From a virus, in IMG/VR virus record IMGVR_UViG_3300010392_000254, positions 1 to 51,345 of that record: a DNA stretch of 51,345 nucleotides. One strand, written 5' to 3'. The position numbers and the translations under genes are program-made. Positions 15,468 through 25,057 of this stretch are shown piece by piece. Below the pieces are notes generated by a model that saw only the letters and a list, made by a program, of their open reading frames with translations, had not been told where the DNA came from and ran no database searches. Numbering within the stretch: the stretch's first letter is position 1; each line of letters opens with the position of its first letter.

Positions 15468-18400
15468 TTAATACTCTCTCTCTATTAGTTGAATAAATTC
15501 CTGTTTTCCTTCAAAGTCAGGAGCATTCTTGAATTGTGTAAGTAGTGAATCCTTATCTGTTAACCATCCAGATGCATAAGCATTCTTAAGATTTTCTAAT
15601 AATCTCATTGTACCGCCTTCTGTACGGTCATCCTTCATCATCTTGTCAAACAGGTAGTCTTTAAGATACTCTAACTCTGGACCTTCATAACCCATATTAA
15701 CAGCCACAGACCAAGCTCTCATTTGTTCGTGGTAAGTCTTAATATCTATCTTACCTTCTGCTTTCCTTACAGCAAACTTGTTGTACATATCATATAGGAA
15801 TTTAGCATCAGCCTCTATATCACCACGTTTAGTATCATCGTTCTCTTCTCTCTCCTTCATCATGTCAAAAGAGATCTTATTCAGGTCAACGTTAGTTGCA
15901 TCCTGCATACCGAAGATTCTTAATCCCCAAGCTTCCATATCTGTTACTGGGAAAAGAGAGACACCATTCTTGGTAACCTTTCTACCCATTTTCTGGTAGA
16001 GGTTAGCTTTGAAGAGGTTAGATGCACCTGAGCTTATCAGTGAAGAAAGATCTTCCATAACAACTCTAAGGTCTTCAGGTTCTGCTTGATCAGCAGTATA
16101 TAGACTACCCACAAAATGGATTGTCTTAAAGAGGTCAGCTGACTGGCCAGCTAGGTTCTTAGCACTACCTAAGAGATCAGCATACTCCGGCCCTCTTCTG
16201 GTAAACTGTATTGCAGTATCTATTACAGAACCGTCTGAGACCATAGATCCTAAACCTGATACTGGTGCAGCAGATCTAGAGACTAGTAAGTGCTGTTCTT
16301 CACCAGTAACTGCTTCACCTATTTTATTAACTGCCACATCTATAAAACCACCTCTTAAAGCTCTATCTACTTCTGGTGGAGGTGTAGCCCCCACATGGTC
16401 TCTGACAGACGTGTAGAGCTCATTTAGACCTAACCCTGCACTTCCGTACATACCAGACATGATTAACGCTATGTTGCGCTTCTCACGTCCACTAAAGGCC
16501 TTACTAGACACCTTCCCAACGTTCTTACCTAAAAGTTTAGTTGGTAGCAATGCTTGAGCTGTTTTCTGTTGTATGGAGAAGAACTGGAAGAATGATGACA
16601 ATGCACCCTTCTGATATGCAAACTCACCAGACCTATTCATGTTAAAAGAGATCTCAGATGCTCTACCACTGATGTAGTCTAAAGCTTCTGCACTTCTCAA
16701 ACTCTTTCCTGGATTGTCTAGTTTATAAGAGTTACGAGATACTAGCCATGCTGCTGACACGTTCTTGTGTTCACCAGCTTGGAAACCTATCTTCTTAGAA
16801 TACTTAATAGGAGCTTTAACAAGGTATTCTTTCATCCATCTTGCATTCTGGAGTATCTTATTGTTAGCTAGAACACTGTCAGCTCTATCTGCTGCTATGG
16901 CATTCATGAACTGATGTTGATCTATATTTTGAGTCAAACCGCTAGATAAGTAGTCTTCAGTAAGATCATCTAGATCTTTCATAGTAATCTTTGATGACCC
17001 AGGTCTTGTAGAGTTTATAGCCTTAAGATAAGACTTTCTCCATCTAAGCTTATTAGCTTCATCAAAGTTCCTTGTGAATGTTCCAATATCTAACAAACCA
17101 GCTTGAGTTAAATATCCCTGATTACTCATATCAGACATGTACTTAAAACCACCCTTGACACCTGAGTAGACACCAATCTGGTTCATGTTTATAATAAACT
17201 GTCTTACAGGGTTTAGAGCAATAACTTTTATGAAGTTAGCACCTTTAAGGATGTCTATAGGAGATCTATTAACATTTATACCTAGAGCTTTAGAATCTGG
17301 ATCCAGAAGCTTACTAGATATCCATGATCTAGATCTTGCTAGTTTTGCACCATCATTTAGAGGTTCTACAGCTTCAGCTAGATTGACTATAGACTCTCTC
17401 CACAATCTAGAACCTATACCGGCTGTCTGACCACGTAAGTGATTAATCCTTTCAAGATGAGCTACTGCTTGTCCATACTTCTCATGCAGTCTAGTATCTT
17501 GTGGCTTAATAAGAGCTTTCTTAGATAGTGGAAATACTCCTTTATCCTTAAGCATCTCTCCATAAGACTTCATCCATCTCTTAACTTCATTATCTATCCA
17601 AGCATCTTGTGCATGGTGTCTAGACACGTTAGAGATCGCTCTGTGTAATGAGTCAGCTACATTTGATACTACACGCTGATCTGCCACATCATAAAGCTCA
17701 TCCCCTCTCTTAGAGAAGAAGAGTTGACCTGTTGATCTATGGAAATCATAAGCTGTATCGAAATCTTCCATCTGGTGAACTAGTTCCCTAGTTCTTTGTG
17801 GAGCATAGTCATCGCCAAGCTTGTTAGCTAACCTTTCAGCTTCTCCTCTAGTAGCTGCAAACTTCACTGCTTGTTCATAATTCTCTTGCTGAACACCATC
17901 TAGTACTATACCTTTATTGGTTTTTACAACCTTATAAGGAGCACTGTATATACGTGGGATATAACCTGGAGTATAGTTCAATACTTGAGATGGCAAGTCT
18001 TCAACATGTTCACCACGGTGTAGGATATTGAGAGTTCCTTCTCTAGTTCCGTTCTCTAAATCCTTAACAACAGTGTGCTTAGATCTTCCTATCCTAAAAC
18101 CTTCTTTCTCAAGTTGGTCTATAGACTTCCCATTCATCCTTAGGACGCCCTGTGAGTCCTTTTCTAGCTTAACTAGTGTGTCAGTAGCGGGATCATAAAC
18201 AACCTTCATGTTGGCCTTCTCAGCCGGTTTCATGGGACGTATGAGACCTGTGTACTCTCCACCTGTATCTAGATATTTAAAATCATCTTTTAGAAGAGTA
18301 CTTCTTAATCTTATATTGTTTTCAGTCCACAACATATCGGCTGTCTTTCTGAAAGAGATATAAGCTTTCTGCATTCTAACATTAGGCAATGCATCTCGTA

Positions 18401-20381
18401 GAGCTGCACCAGTAAAGACACGTCCTTCTTTTTCACCAAGATCTAAAAGATCAAGTACTCTTCTATGTTCATTAGGTCTCTTGAAGATCTTTTCAAAGGG
18501 TTTAGCTATGTTCTTGAGGTTTTCAGATAGACGTGCTATACGTGTTACTGAAGCTGCATCCTTACGGACTTGTTCTTGAGGCCACTGTGCAGAGGCATCG
18601 TTGACTCTGGATTTACTTCCTGTAACACCTACAAAGTCATCTTCTGCAAGACCTTGTAGGTCTCCGTCATTGTACGTGTGCTTCTGTTTAAGTTGGAAAT
18701 AGAACTCACCCTCTAGATCTTCACCAGCTTTGGTTATCTTAGTCTCTAACTTTCTCATTGAAGAGATGATTCTTTCAGAGTCTTTATTTAACCTGTCAAG
18801 ATCGGATTGAGTCTTTGCCTTAGGTATATCATTTACTGTCTTCTTTAATTGAAGATTTAGTTTTTCTAATTTTACCAAAGATTGTTTAATAAACTCTGGA
18901 GAAAACTCTGTTCCTTGGGGAGCGAATTCTTCTAAATTACCTGAAGGGCTTCTTTTAAGTATAACTACCCCATCTACTGACTCAGCAAACTCATCAGATT
19001 TATCTACAGCTTCTCCATATGTAGAGAAACCTGAGACATCTGTCTTACCTATTGTAGCGTGGTATATTACACCGTCATCTACTTTCTCTATCTTAGTCTT
19101 AGAGATATGAACAGCTGGTGTATCTTCTACAACCTTCTTAATATCTGCATCTATATCATCTATAACTTTCTGAAGTTCATTCTGCTTGTAGTTTACAAAC
19201 TCAGACTTATGACCCCATATTTGTTCATACTCAGCATCTGTAGGTCTATAGTCTGGACCAGTAGGGACCTTACCAGTTTTTGCTTTAGGCAATACGTGGT
19301 CAGATACTAATTCACCTTTACTCCCAACTCCAGCAGCCTTCAATGCTTCAGAACTTTCAGCCTCTATAAGACCTTCTAATTCTTCACCAGCCTCTCTAGG
19401 AGAAGTATTGGCTTTAGTTTTCCACCAAGAACCACGACTAACTTCGGTAGCATTAGTCCTAAATAATCTCTTGAATCCACGAACAAATGCAGCTGATGGT
19501 AAGACCGTATCTAGAGCTCCTAGAATATTCTCTCCAGCTACTTGTAGTGAAGACACATCTTCTGTAGGATCAAAGAGATCTAGAAAGTCTTTAGTCAAGA
19601 AGAGTTTCTGTACAGCATTGTCATCTGTAAAAGATCCTAAATGTTTTGGTATAGAGTTTAATATCTTTCTGAAGGCAGCGACTCTTTCATTAGGGTGCAT
19701 AGAGTTAAGCTTCTCTTTCACTTTCTTCTTAGCACTACCTACAGCTACATAGTCCACATTTCCAAGTAGGTCTGGAAAGACATCATCTATAATATTCTTA
19801 TAAGCTACAGTTCCTACTGCTGGAAGTAACAAACCTGCTGCATCTGCTGTAAGAGATAAAGAGCTTGGATCATTCTCTTTAGTGTACTCAAGCATGTCAG
19901 CATCTACCATATCGTGTAGAATAGACTGCTCTTGTTTCAAAGCTTCTATAGATCCTAGCTTACCTAAGACTTGTCTTTCTTCAGTAGCTCCTATAGTAGG
20001 TGCCTTCATTAAGCTGTCTTCTATAAAGATCTTCTCTATATCGGGAGCACTAGCATCAAACTCGTTCTGGAAGGAGTCTATAATCTTTATCTTATCTTCA
20101 GGTGAGATAGATCGATCAGCAAGAACAGCTGATACTGAATTAAGGTGCTGAGTTCTCATAGCTGACTTAGCCTGAACCCTGACATCCTCAATGAAAGAAC
20201 TTTTACCTGTGTTAAGAAGCTCTTCTCTTATCTTTAGATAATCTCCTGGAACATCTTCACCTTTGATCTCAGCTGCCATAGCAGAGTATCTTGTTATGTA
20301 CTCATCACCATAAGCTAGTTCAGGCTCTTTAGGCTCAAAAGCCTTAGAGTCATAACCTTGGTATTCTTCATTAAATGGCAT
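15468..20381 (-). CDS. Giant internal virion protein, 1637 aa (T7 gp16-position)
   Basis: The largest gene of the window. T7-like phages carry one very long internal protein here (gp16, 1318 residues) that is ejected with the DNA and spans the envelope. This one is mainly helical, with stretches of coiled coil (near residues 540-640) and a C-terminal hydrophobic segment (SSFFQFFSIQQKTAQALLP, about residue 1270) followed by a Gly-rich GMYGSAGLGLNEL. I see no lysozyme or transglycosylase active site at the N-terminus, unlike T7 gp16. Role inferred from size and position between the 349-residue and 595-residue virion genes. Confidence 0.65.
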   Translation of the reverse strand: MPFNEEYQGYDSKAFEPKEPELAYGDEYITRYSAMAAEIKGEDVPGDYLKIREELLNTGKSSFIEDVRVQAKSAMRTQHLNSVSAVLADRSISPEDKIKIIDSFQNEFDASAPDIEKIFIEDSLMKAPTIGATEERQVLGKLGSIEALKQEQSILHDMVDADMLEYTKENDPSSLSLTADAAGLLLPAVGTVAYKNIIDDVFPDLLGNVDYVAVGSAKKKVKEKLNSMHPNERVAAFRKILNSIPKHLGSFTDDNAVQKLFLTKDFLDLFDPTEDVSSLQVAGENILGALDTVLPSAAFVRGFKRLFRTNATEVSRGSWWKTKANTSPREAGEELEGLIEAESSEALKAAGVGSKGELVSDHVLPKAKTGKVPTGPDYRPTDAEYEQIWGHKSEFVNYKQNELQKVIDDIDADIKKVVEDTPAVHISKTKIEKVDDGVIYHATIGKTDVSGFSTYGEAVDKSDEFAESVDGVVILKRSPSGNLEEFAPQGTEFSPEFIKQSLVKLEKLNLQLKKTVNDIPKAKTQSDLDRLNKDSERIISSMRKLETKITKAGEDLEGEFYFQLKQKHTYNDGDLQGLAEDDFVGVTGSKSRVNDASAQWPQEQVRKDAASVTRIARLSENLKNIAKPFEKIFKRPNEHRRVLDLLDLGEKEGRVFTGAALRDALPNVRMQKAYISFRKTADMLWTENNIRLRSTLLKDDFKYLDTGGEYTGLIRPMKPAEKANMKVVYDPATDTLVKLEKDSQGVLRMNGKSIDQLEKEGFRIGRSKHTVVKDLENGTREGTLNILHRGEHVEDLPSQVLNYTPGYIPRIYSAPYKVVKTNKGIVLDGVQQENYEQAVKFAATRGEAERLANKLGDDYAPQRTRELVHQMEDFDTAYDFHRSTGQLFFSKRGDELYDVADQRVVSNVADSLHRAISNVSRHHAQDAWIDNEVKRWMKSYGEMLKDKGVFPLSKKALIKPQDTRLHEKYGQAVAHLERINHLRGQTAGIGSRLWRESIVNLAEAVEPLNDGAKLARSRSWISSKLLDPDSKALGINVNRSPIDILKGANFIKVIALNPVRQFIINMNQIGVYSGVKGGFKYMSDMSNQGYLTQAGLLDIGTFTRNFDEANKLRWRKSYLKAINSTRPGSSKITMKDLDDLTEDYLSSGLTQNIDQHQFMNAIAADRADSVLANNKILQNARWMKEYLVKAPIKYSKKIGFQAGEHKNVSAAWLVSRNSYKLDNPGKSLRSAEALDYISGRASEISFNMNRSGEFAYQKGALSSFFQFFSIQQKTAQALLPTKLLGKNVGKVSSKAFSGREKRNIALIMSGMYGSAGLGLNELYTSVRDHVGATPPPEVDRALRGGFIDVAVNKIGEAVTGEEQHLLVSRSAAPVSGLGSMVSDGSVIDTAIQFTRRGPEYADLLGSAKNLAGQSADLFKTIHFVGSLYTADQAEPEDLRVVMEDLSSLISSGASNLFKANLYQKMGRKVTKNGVSLFPVTDMEAWGLRIFGMQDATNVDLNKISFDMMKEREENDDTKRGDIEADAKFLYDMYNKFAVRKAEGKIDIKTYHEQMRAWSVAVNMGYEGPELEYLKDYLFDKMMKDDRTEGGTMRLLENLKNAYASGWLTDKDSLLTQFKNAPDFEGKQEFIQLIEREY

Positions 20382-20389
20382 AATTATTC

Positions 20390-21439
20390 CTAAAAGTTTA
20401 ATCCTGAGTTGAAGTTACCACCACCACCAGAAGCTGGTAAGCCACCTGCACCGAAGGCTGAGTTAAATCCGCCTGCTGTACCACCACCTAAGTTAAACCC
20501 ACTTAGAAGGCTTCCTGCTCCACCCGACAATAAACCTATACCTGTTGTTACTAATGATCCTGCTGCAACTATAGGAGCTATTGTTTGGTTACGTTTGCTT
20601 ATTCTATCTTCAACACCCTGAGTATGTCCTATCAATTCTCTATCTAGAGCTATATCTTCTCTCTGTAATCCAATAGTCTTTCTGCTTTCTGCAAGATCTC
20701 TTTCCTGTAAGTCCACACCAACAAGCTTGTTCTGTATAGCCTTGTTCTGTATAGAGAAGAGTTCTTGTTGAAATGAAAGATTGGTACGGGATATGTCTAA
20801 ATCATCAGAAGCTATATCTAAACGGCTTCTTTGGAGATTAGCTTGCTGTGTCTCTATAGATCTTAGATCTCCTCTATGCTTGACATCATCTAATGCTAGA
20901 GATCTAATTCCTTGCTGTTGTCCTTGAGAAGAGGTAGAACCCTGTGCACCAGCACTAGCTGCCCCAGCTCGTATCTTAGCACGTTCTATCTGATCTTGTG
21001 CTAGGGTCTGTCGGTTAGCTCTAGATGTTTGAATATCTCTAGCTTTCTCACCAAGATCGATCTCAGCACGACTTACATCCAAACCTCTGTCTTGTAGGTC
21101 AAGCCTATCAAAACCTAACTGAGACTGTTCTTTCTGTACTTGTAATGCTTGTGACTCTAGAGCTATGTTGCTTCTAGAAAGGCCTAAACCTTCTTGCTGA
21201 ATATCAAAACGATTCTCAGAGATATCTAAACCTCTGCCAGAAATGTCTAACTTCTTATTGCCAATTGCTGCCTGAACTGCTCTTAACTGTCCAGCCTCTA
21301 AAGCTGCTTTACGATCTGCCCTGTTTTTAAGCAAAGGCCCTGCTATGGCAGCATTACCTATAAAGCTTCCAGCAAGACCTAAGGTGGCCACACCAGCTAT
21401 AGCTTTAAAACCTTTCTTAATGAAACTTCCGAAACCCAT
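20390..21439 (-). CDS. Internal virion protein with regular heptad repeats, 349 aa
   Basis: The N-terminus has a hydrophobic Gly/Ala-rich span (residues 9-35) and the C-terminus a second one followed by a Gly-rich tail. Between them the protein is built from near-exact seven-residue units of the form (L/I)-D-(I/L)-S/Q-x-x-x: LDISGRG, LDISENR, FDIQQEG, later LDLQDRG, LDVSRAE, IDLGEKA. This is a long regular amphipathic helix, as expected for a T7 gp14-like ejection protein that forms a channel. Position after the tail tubular B gene agrees. Confidence 0.68.
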   Translation of the reverse strand: MGFGSFIKKGFKAIAGVATLGLAGSFIGNAAIAGPLLKNRADRKAALEAGQLRAVQAAIGNKKLDISGRGLDISENRFDIQQEGLGLSRSNIALESQALQVQKEQSQLGFDRLDLQDRGLDVSRAEIDLGEKARDIQTSRANRQTLAQDQIERAKIRAGAASAGAQGSTSSQGQQQGIRSLALDDVKHRGDLRSIETQQANLQRSRLDIASDDLDISRTNLSFQQELFSIQNKAIQNKLVGVDLQERDLAESRKTIGLQREDIALDRELIGHTQGVEDRISKRNQTIAPIVAAGSLVTTGIGLLSGGAGSLLSGFNLGGGTAGGFNSAFGAGGLPASGGGGNFNSGLNF

Positions 21440-21441
21440 AA

Positions 21442-23544
21442 TTACACCCTAACGTTTCCACTAATATCCATACTCCAACCCACTAATTGCATGTCGTATC
21501 CGGACTGACCAAGGAACTCGAACTGCATCGTAATGCCGCTCCCTCTGATTTTCGTCTTAGTAGTAACTATATTCTTACCGTAGTTGAAAGGACCAGCTGC
21601 TGGTATCCAAGTACCACGCAATCTGTATAGTTCTTGCTGTGGAGAGAATCGGTTATCTGATCCATCACTCCAATCAAAATAGACTTTACCTAAACAGCTT
21701 GATCTGTTAACTAGAGCATCAGATACAAAGGCTGTCTCTGTCCTGTTGAATGCTGTAGTCATATACAGAACATCTTTATCTCTAGCCATATCCCCAAAAT
21801 GCTTATAGCCTGTTAAGATCTTAGATGTATATGTACTTCCATCATGATCATCCACATCAAAATCACCAGTGAAGGTTCCCATAGTAAGATCAGTATCGTC
21901 TCTGAAGATAATCTTAACTGCTGGGTAAGAGTTCTGTACAGAGTTGACAAGAGTATTATCTACTTCTGCAATCTGTGGTATAGTCTTTCTTGGTACAGAA
22001 GCTACTGCTACTGGCCACTTACCCATAGAGGGCTGATCATCATTAATACTATACTGACTAAAAGCTTTAGTTTGAGTATCGTATATTAAAATTACAGGTT
22101 CATCTGTTCCAGTGAACTGATCATCCTTGTAGAACCACATGATCTTATTCTGTGTAGGATCATAAGTACCTTGTGCTGCTATCTGATTGTCTTCATCAAT
22201 AGTGTTGTACAAGGTGTTAATCTTCTCATTCGTAATTGAACTAGTAACAAACACGAAGTTCTCTGAATCATAAGCTATCTGATTAATACCTTCAGTAGAC
22301 CAGTAAAAAATACCGGCTGAACCAGCATCAACAACACTGGCTCCTGATATACAACCTTGGTTAGAGACCTTGTTAACTAGGAAGTTATCAGCAGTAAACG
22401 GAGCTCTACCACCAGAAACAGACCAGATACCATTCTCAGCAAAGATCAAGAGCGCTCCTTGGAATTGGATCATTGATCTTACATAACCAGTCTCAGGCAT
22501 AGGCACACTGCCTCCGTCTGTAGCTAACAACTGGTTAAAGGTATCAGATGTAGGGTCATTCTTCTGGTAGCAGGCTACAACCCTTTCAGGGATACTTGTC
22601 TCATAGCTAGTGTCTAGAAGCTGTGAGAAAAACAAACGTGGTGGTAGGTCTATCTTAGCATTACAGAAGTAAAAAGCCCTCGAGGCGTACGAGGCTACGG
22701 CTGAAGGGCTATCATATTCATCTGTATCTGATATTGTAGAAACACCTGATGCACTTTCCCTTTCTGCATTCATCTTTGAAACAGAGAGTATGTAGTGACC
22801 ACGTGGAGCTGGTGTAGTACCGAAGTTGAAGTTAGAGAGGTTTGTAGCCTCAGTAGCTCCGAAAGCATTAGTAGTAGCGTTCTTAGCTACATGCCATACT
22901 TCAGCATTTGATGGGTAATCACCAACTGTAGTGTTATATTGATTATACTTAGTTGAATCCCAACCTTGATTAAGCAAGTTGTATTCGTGGTTAACAGCTA
23001 GTGTAGCTGGATTGTCATCAACCGGCACACCCTCGTTTATACCATCAAAATCTCTTTGTTGTAAAAAGATAGTTTGGCTAGTAAAACTAGTACTACCATT
23101 GTATCGTATAAGATAAGCACTGTCTCCCATTTCTGGTTGAGTAACTATCAAGTGTCCAGCTACGTTAGCCATCTCAAATGGAGCTGTTTCGTCACCGTTA
23201 GTAGGAGAAGCTGTGTTTAAGAAGTCAACTTCTGAGTCTGTTCCATCTAACTTATAGAAGTTTAGTGTTGCTGCAGTACCAGCTACCAGGATATCCTGAC
23301 CAGCTATGTTACCAGCATTCTTCCAACGAAAGGTTCTCCAGTGGTTAGTAGAGAAGTTACCGATACTTCCTACTGCTGGATCATCAAGAACCAGACCACG
23401 TCTACGGTATACAACACCACTAGGATCTACGTTCATGTTAACCAGTTCAGTAGCGGCATTATCTGGGTAATTTGCACCACTAGCTTCAGTGTTTAGTCCA
23501 CCACTAAAGTTGAAAAAGTTTTCTACAGACTGAACTCTTGGCAT
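21442..23544 (-). CDS. Tail tubular protein B (tail nozzle, T7 gp12-like)
   Basis: 700-residue structural protein forming the tail nozzle. The N-terminus (FNFSGGLNTEASGANYPDN, then ELVNMNVDPSGVVYRRRGL) is the characteristic opening of podoviral gp12-type nozzle proteins. The remainder is beta-rich, consistent with a beta-propeller platform. T7 gp12 is 794 residues, so it is slightly short but complete. It lies downstream of the tail tubular A gene. Confidence 0.88.
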   Translation of the reverse strand: MPRVQSVENFFNFSGGLNTEASGANYPDNAATELVNMNVDPSGVVYRRRGLVLDDPAVGSIGNFSTNHWRTFRWKNAGNIAGQDILVAGTAATLNFYKLDGTDSEVDFLNTASPTNGDETAPFEMANVAGHLIVTQPEMGDSAYLIRYNGSTSFTSQTIFLQQRDFDGINEGVPVDDNPATLAVNHEYNLLNQGWDSTKYNQYNTTVGDYPSNAEVWHVAKNATTNAFGATEATNLSNFNFGTTPAPRGHYILSVSKMNAERESASGVSTISDTDEYDSPSAVASYASRAFYFCNAKIDLPPRLFFSQLLDTSYETSIPERVVACYQKNDPTSDTFNQLLATDGGSVPMPETGYVRSMIQFQGALLIFAENGIWSVSGGRAPFTADNFLVNKVSNQGCISGASVVDAGSAGIFYWSTEGINQIAYDSENFVFVTSSITNEKINTLYNTIDEDNQIAAQGTYDPTQNKIMWFYKDDQFTGTDEPVILIYDTQTKAFSQYSINDDQPSMGKWPVAVASVPRKTIPQIAEVDNTLVNSVQNSYPAVKIIFRDDTDLTMGTFTGDFDVDDHDGSTYTSKILTGYKHFGDMARDKDVLYMTTAFNRTETAFVSDALVNRSSCLGKVYFDWSDGSDNRFSPQQELYRLRGTWIPAAGPFNYGKNIVTTKTKIRGSGITMQFEFLGQSGYDMQLVGWSMDISGNVRV

Positions 23545-23549
23545 GATTC

Positions 23550-23861
23550 TTAACTCTCTGTGTATGCTTGAACTGCTCTGTTAGCTCCATCTAAGCTAAA
23601 GGTACCTTGTAGCATCTTAGGTAACATTCCACCAGTTGTGAACTCTAACTTATAGGTTCCTAGACCAGTAGCAACTACTTGAATTTCCTTACCCTTTTCA
23701 GTAGTACCTATCGTTTCTTTTCTTTTCTCACCACCTAACTGTGGTCTCTTACGCTTAGGCTTAACATCTTCCAAAGCCTGCTCGACTTGTTTTGTCTCTG
23801 TCTTGCAATTGCTTTCTTTCTTTGTTAAGTCTTGAGTGTTGTGCTCTTCTATCTCTTTCAT
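23550..23861 (-). CDS. Small basic protein with conserved C-terminal domain, 103 aa
   Basis: Starts 101 bases inside the tail tubular A gene, in another frame, with a GGAAGAAG site just before the ATG. The first 50 residues are highly charged and low in complexity. The last 45 (YKLEFTTGGMLPKMLQGTF, then ANRAVQAYTES) form a short domain, with a G-G-x-L-P-x-x-L-x-G core, that I associate with small proteins of other marine podoviruses. A later TTG start that avoids the overlap is possible. Function unknown. Confidence 0.62.
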   Translation of the reverse strand: MKEIEEHNTQDLTKKESNCKTETKQVEQALEDVKPKRKRPQLGGEKRKETIGTTEKGKEIQVVATGLGTYKLEFTTGGMLPKMLQGTFSLDGANRAVQAYTES

Positions 23862-24492
23862 CTTCTTCCGATACCATTTGTTTAAGTTTCTTAAAACTTG
23901 CAGCTTTAACTTCCGATATTAATAGAGATTCCATCTTCTTAGGAATCGGTATTGGTGTAGCGTCATCTACCACTAAAGTAGGGATTACATATGCATAAGT
24001 CAGTGCTTTAGTGCCAACTAACTTAGCCTCAGTAGCAGAGTCATAAGAATCGAATACGAGAAGTTCGTCATCGAAACTTGTAAAAAATTCTGGATCCTTA
24101 TCATTAAGGACTGTTATCTTCATTGGACCACCAGCGACATCTACGTCTTCTTGGTTAGATTCCAATGTTACGTCTGGATTGTGCATATATAAAGCTAAGA
24201 ACTTCTCAGGCTCTAAATATGTTTGGTCTACGTAGTTGTATTTTATGTGGTCAATCTTCTCAACCGTACTTGGTATAGATAGAGTTGTAGCTCCATCACC
24301 AGCGCCACTAGAACTAAGAACTATATAGTCTGCCTTAGTAGGCCAGTCTTTCTGATACATGAGTTGATAATACTTGTCTTCCAATATAGAAGATATCATT
24401 AACGACTCTTCAAGGTCAGAGATGCTGTTTACTGCAAAGCTTCCCATATCGCTTAAGACTTTTTGTACAACGTCTAGAACTGTAAGTGACAT
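23761..24492 (-). CDS. Tail tubular protein A (T7 gp11-like adaptor)
   Basis: 243 residues, compared with 196 for T7 gp11. The N-terminus (LTVLDVVQKVLSDMGSFAVNS) and the early helix EDKYYQLMYQKDWP are typical of gp11-type adaptors that dock to the portal. The C-terminus is a basic and acidic helix (EEDERDRRAQHSRLNKERK). It lies directly downstream of the capsid-region terminator and upstream of the nozzle gene, as in T7. Confidence 0.82.
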   Translation of the reverse strand: MSLTVLDVVQKVLSDMGSFAVNSISDLEESLMISSILEDKYYQLMYQKDWPTKADYIVLSSSGAGDGATTLSIPSTVEKIDHIKYNYVDQTYLEPEKFLALYMHNPDVTLESNQEDVDVAGGPMKITVLNDKDPEFFTSFDDELLVFDSYDSATEAKLVGTKALTYAYVIPTLVVDDATPIPIPKKMESLLISEVKAASFKKLKQMVSEEDERDRRAQHSRLNKERKQLQDRDKTSRAGFGRC

Positions 24493-24504
24493 ATTTTTCT
24501 CTCA

Positions 24505-24537
24505 TTAAAGAATTAAAGGGGACCATAAAGACCCCCT
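24505..24537 (-). terminator. Terminator downstream of capsid genes
   Basis: On the - strand AGGGGGTC pairs with GGTCCCCT around a TTTAT loop (24517-24524 with 24530-24537 on the + strand), followed by TTTAATTCTTT. It sits between the capsid-region gene and the tail genes, where T7 has its T-phi terminator. It probably acts as a partial stop that raises capsid message over tail message. Confidence 0.75.
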
Positions 24538-24544
24538 ATAACCG

Positions 24545-25039
24545 TTAGATATTGTCGAAGTAATCAACACCACCGATAAATTTCAGTAGTATATAACCTG
24601 CGGCAGTATCCGTACCAGCAGACATAGCTGCTGTCAACTTAGTACGACCTGATGTAGCAACACCGATTGAAGCACCAGAACCGTTTACGATTCCTGCTGT
24701 AGCCACTGAACCAGTAGCAACAAGTGCATCAACATCAGTAGTGAACGTGTCACCAGTACGAGCATTATCAGCTAAGATTAAGCCAACATCCATCGTTTCT
24801 GTTGCATCTACAGTTTCAACAATAAGATCAGCTGAAAGGAATACTGTTCCTTTGCCGAACTCAATTTGATCTATTGATGTAGAAGCTGGAACTACAAGTC
24901 CGCTAGCATCAAAAGGAATACGCATATATTCGATAAAACCGAAGTTAGCACGTTCCAATTGACGTTCTGTTTCAGCCGTAACTGAATATGGGCCTTGGAT
25001 CTGTTCTACACCAAGAGAGTTTACAAGAACACCTGACAT
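24545..25039 (-). CDS. Putative head decoration or capsid-associated protein, 164 aa
   Basis: Encoded immediately after the major capsid protein and before the terminator, so it should be made at high level with it. The sequence is Ala/Thr/Gly-rich and beta-prone (LSADLIVETVDATETMDVGL, GAGYILLKFIGG-type end), with no enzyme motif. Size and place suit a head decoration or head-fibre protein; the family is not recognised. Confidence 0.6.
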   Translation of the reverse strand: MSGVLVNSLGVEQIQGPYSVTAETERQLERANFGFIEYMRIPFDASGLVVPASTSIDQIEFGKGTVFLSADLIVETVDATETMDVGLILADNARTGDTFTTDVDALVATGSVATAGIVNGSGASIGVATSGRTKLTAAMSAGTDTAAGYILLKFIGGVDYFDNI

Positions 25040-25057
25040 AGTGTTATTCTCCTAGTC

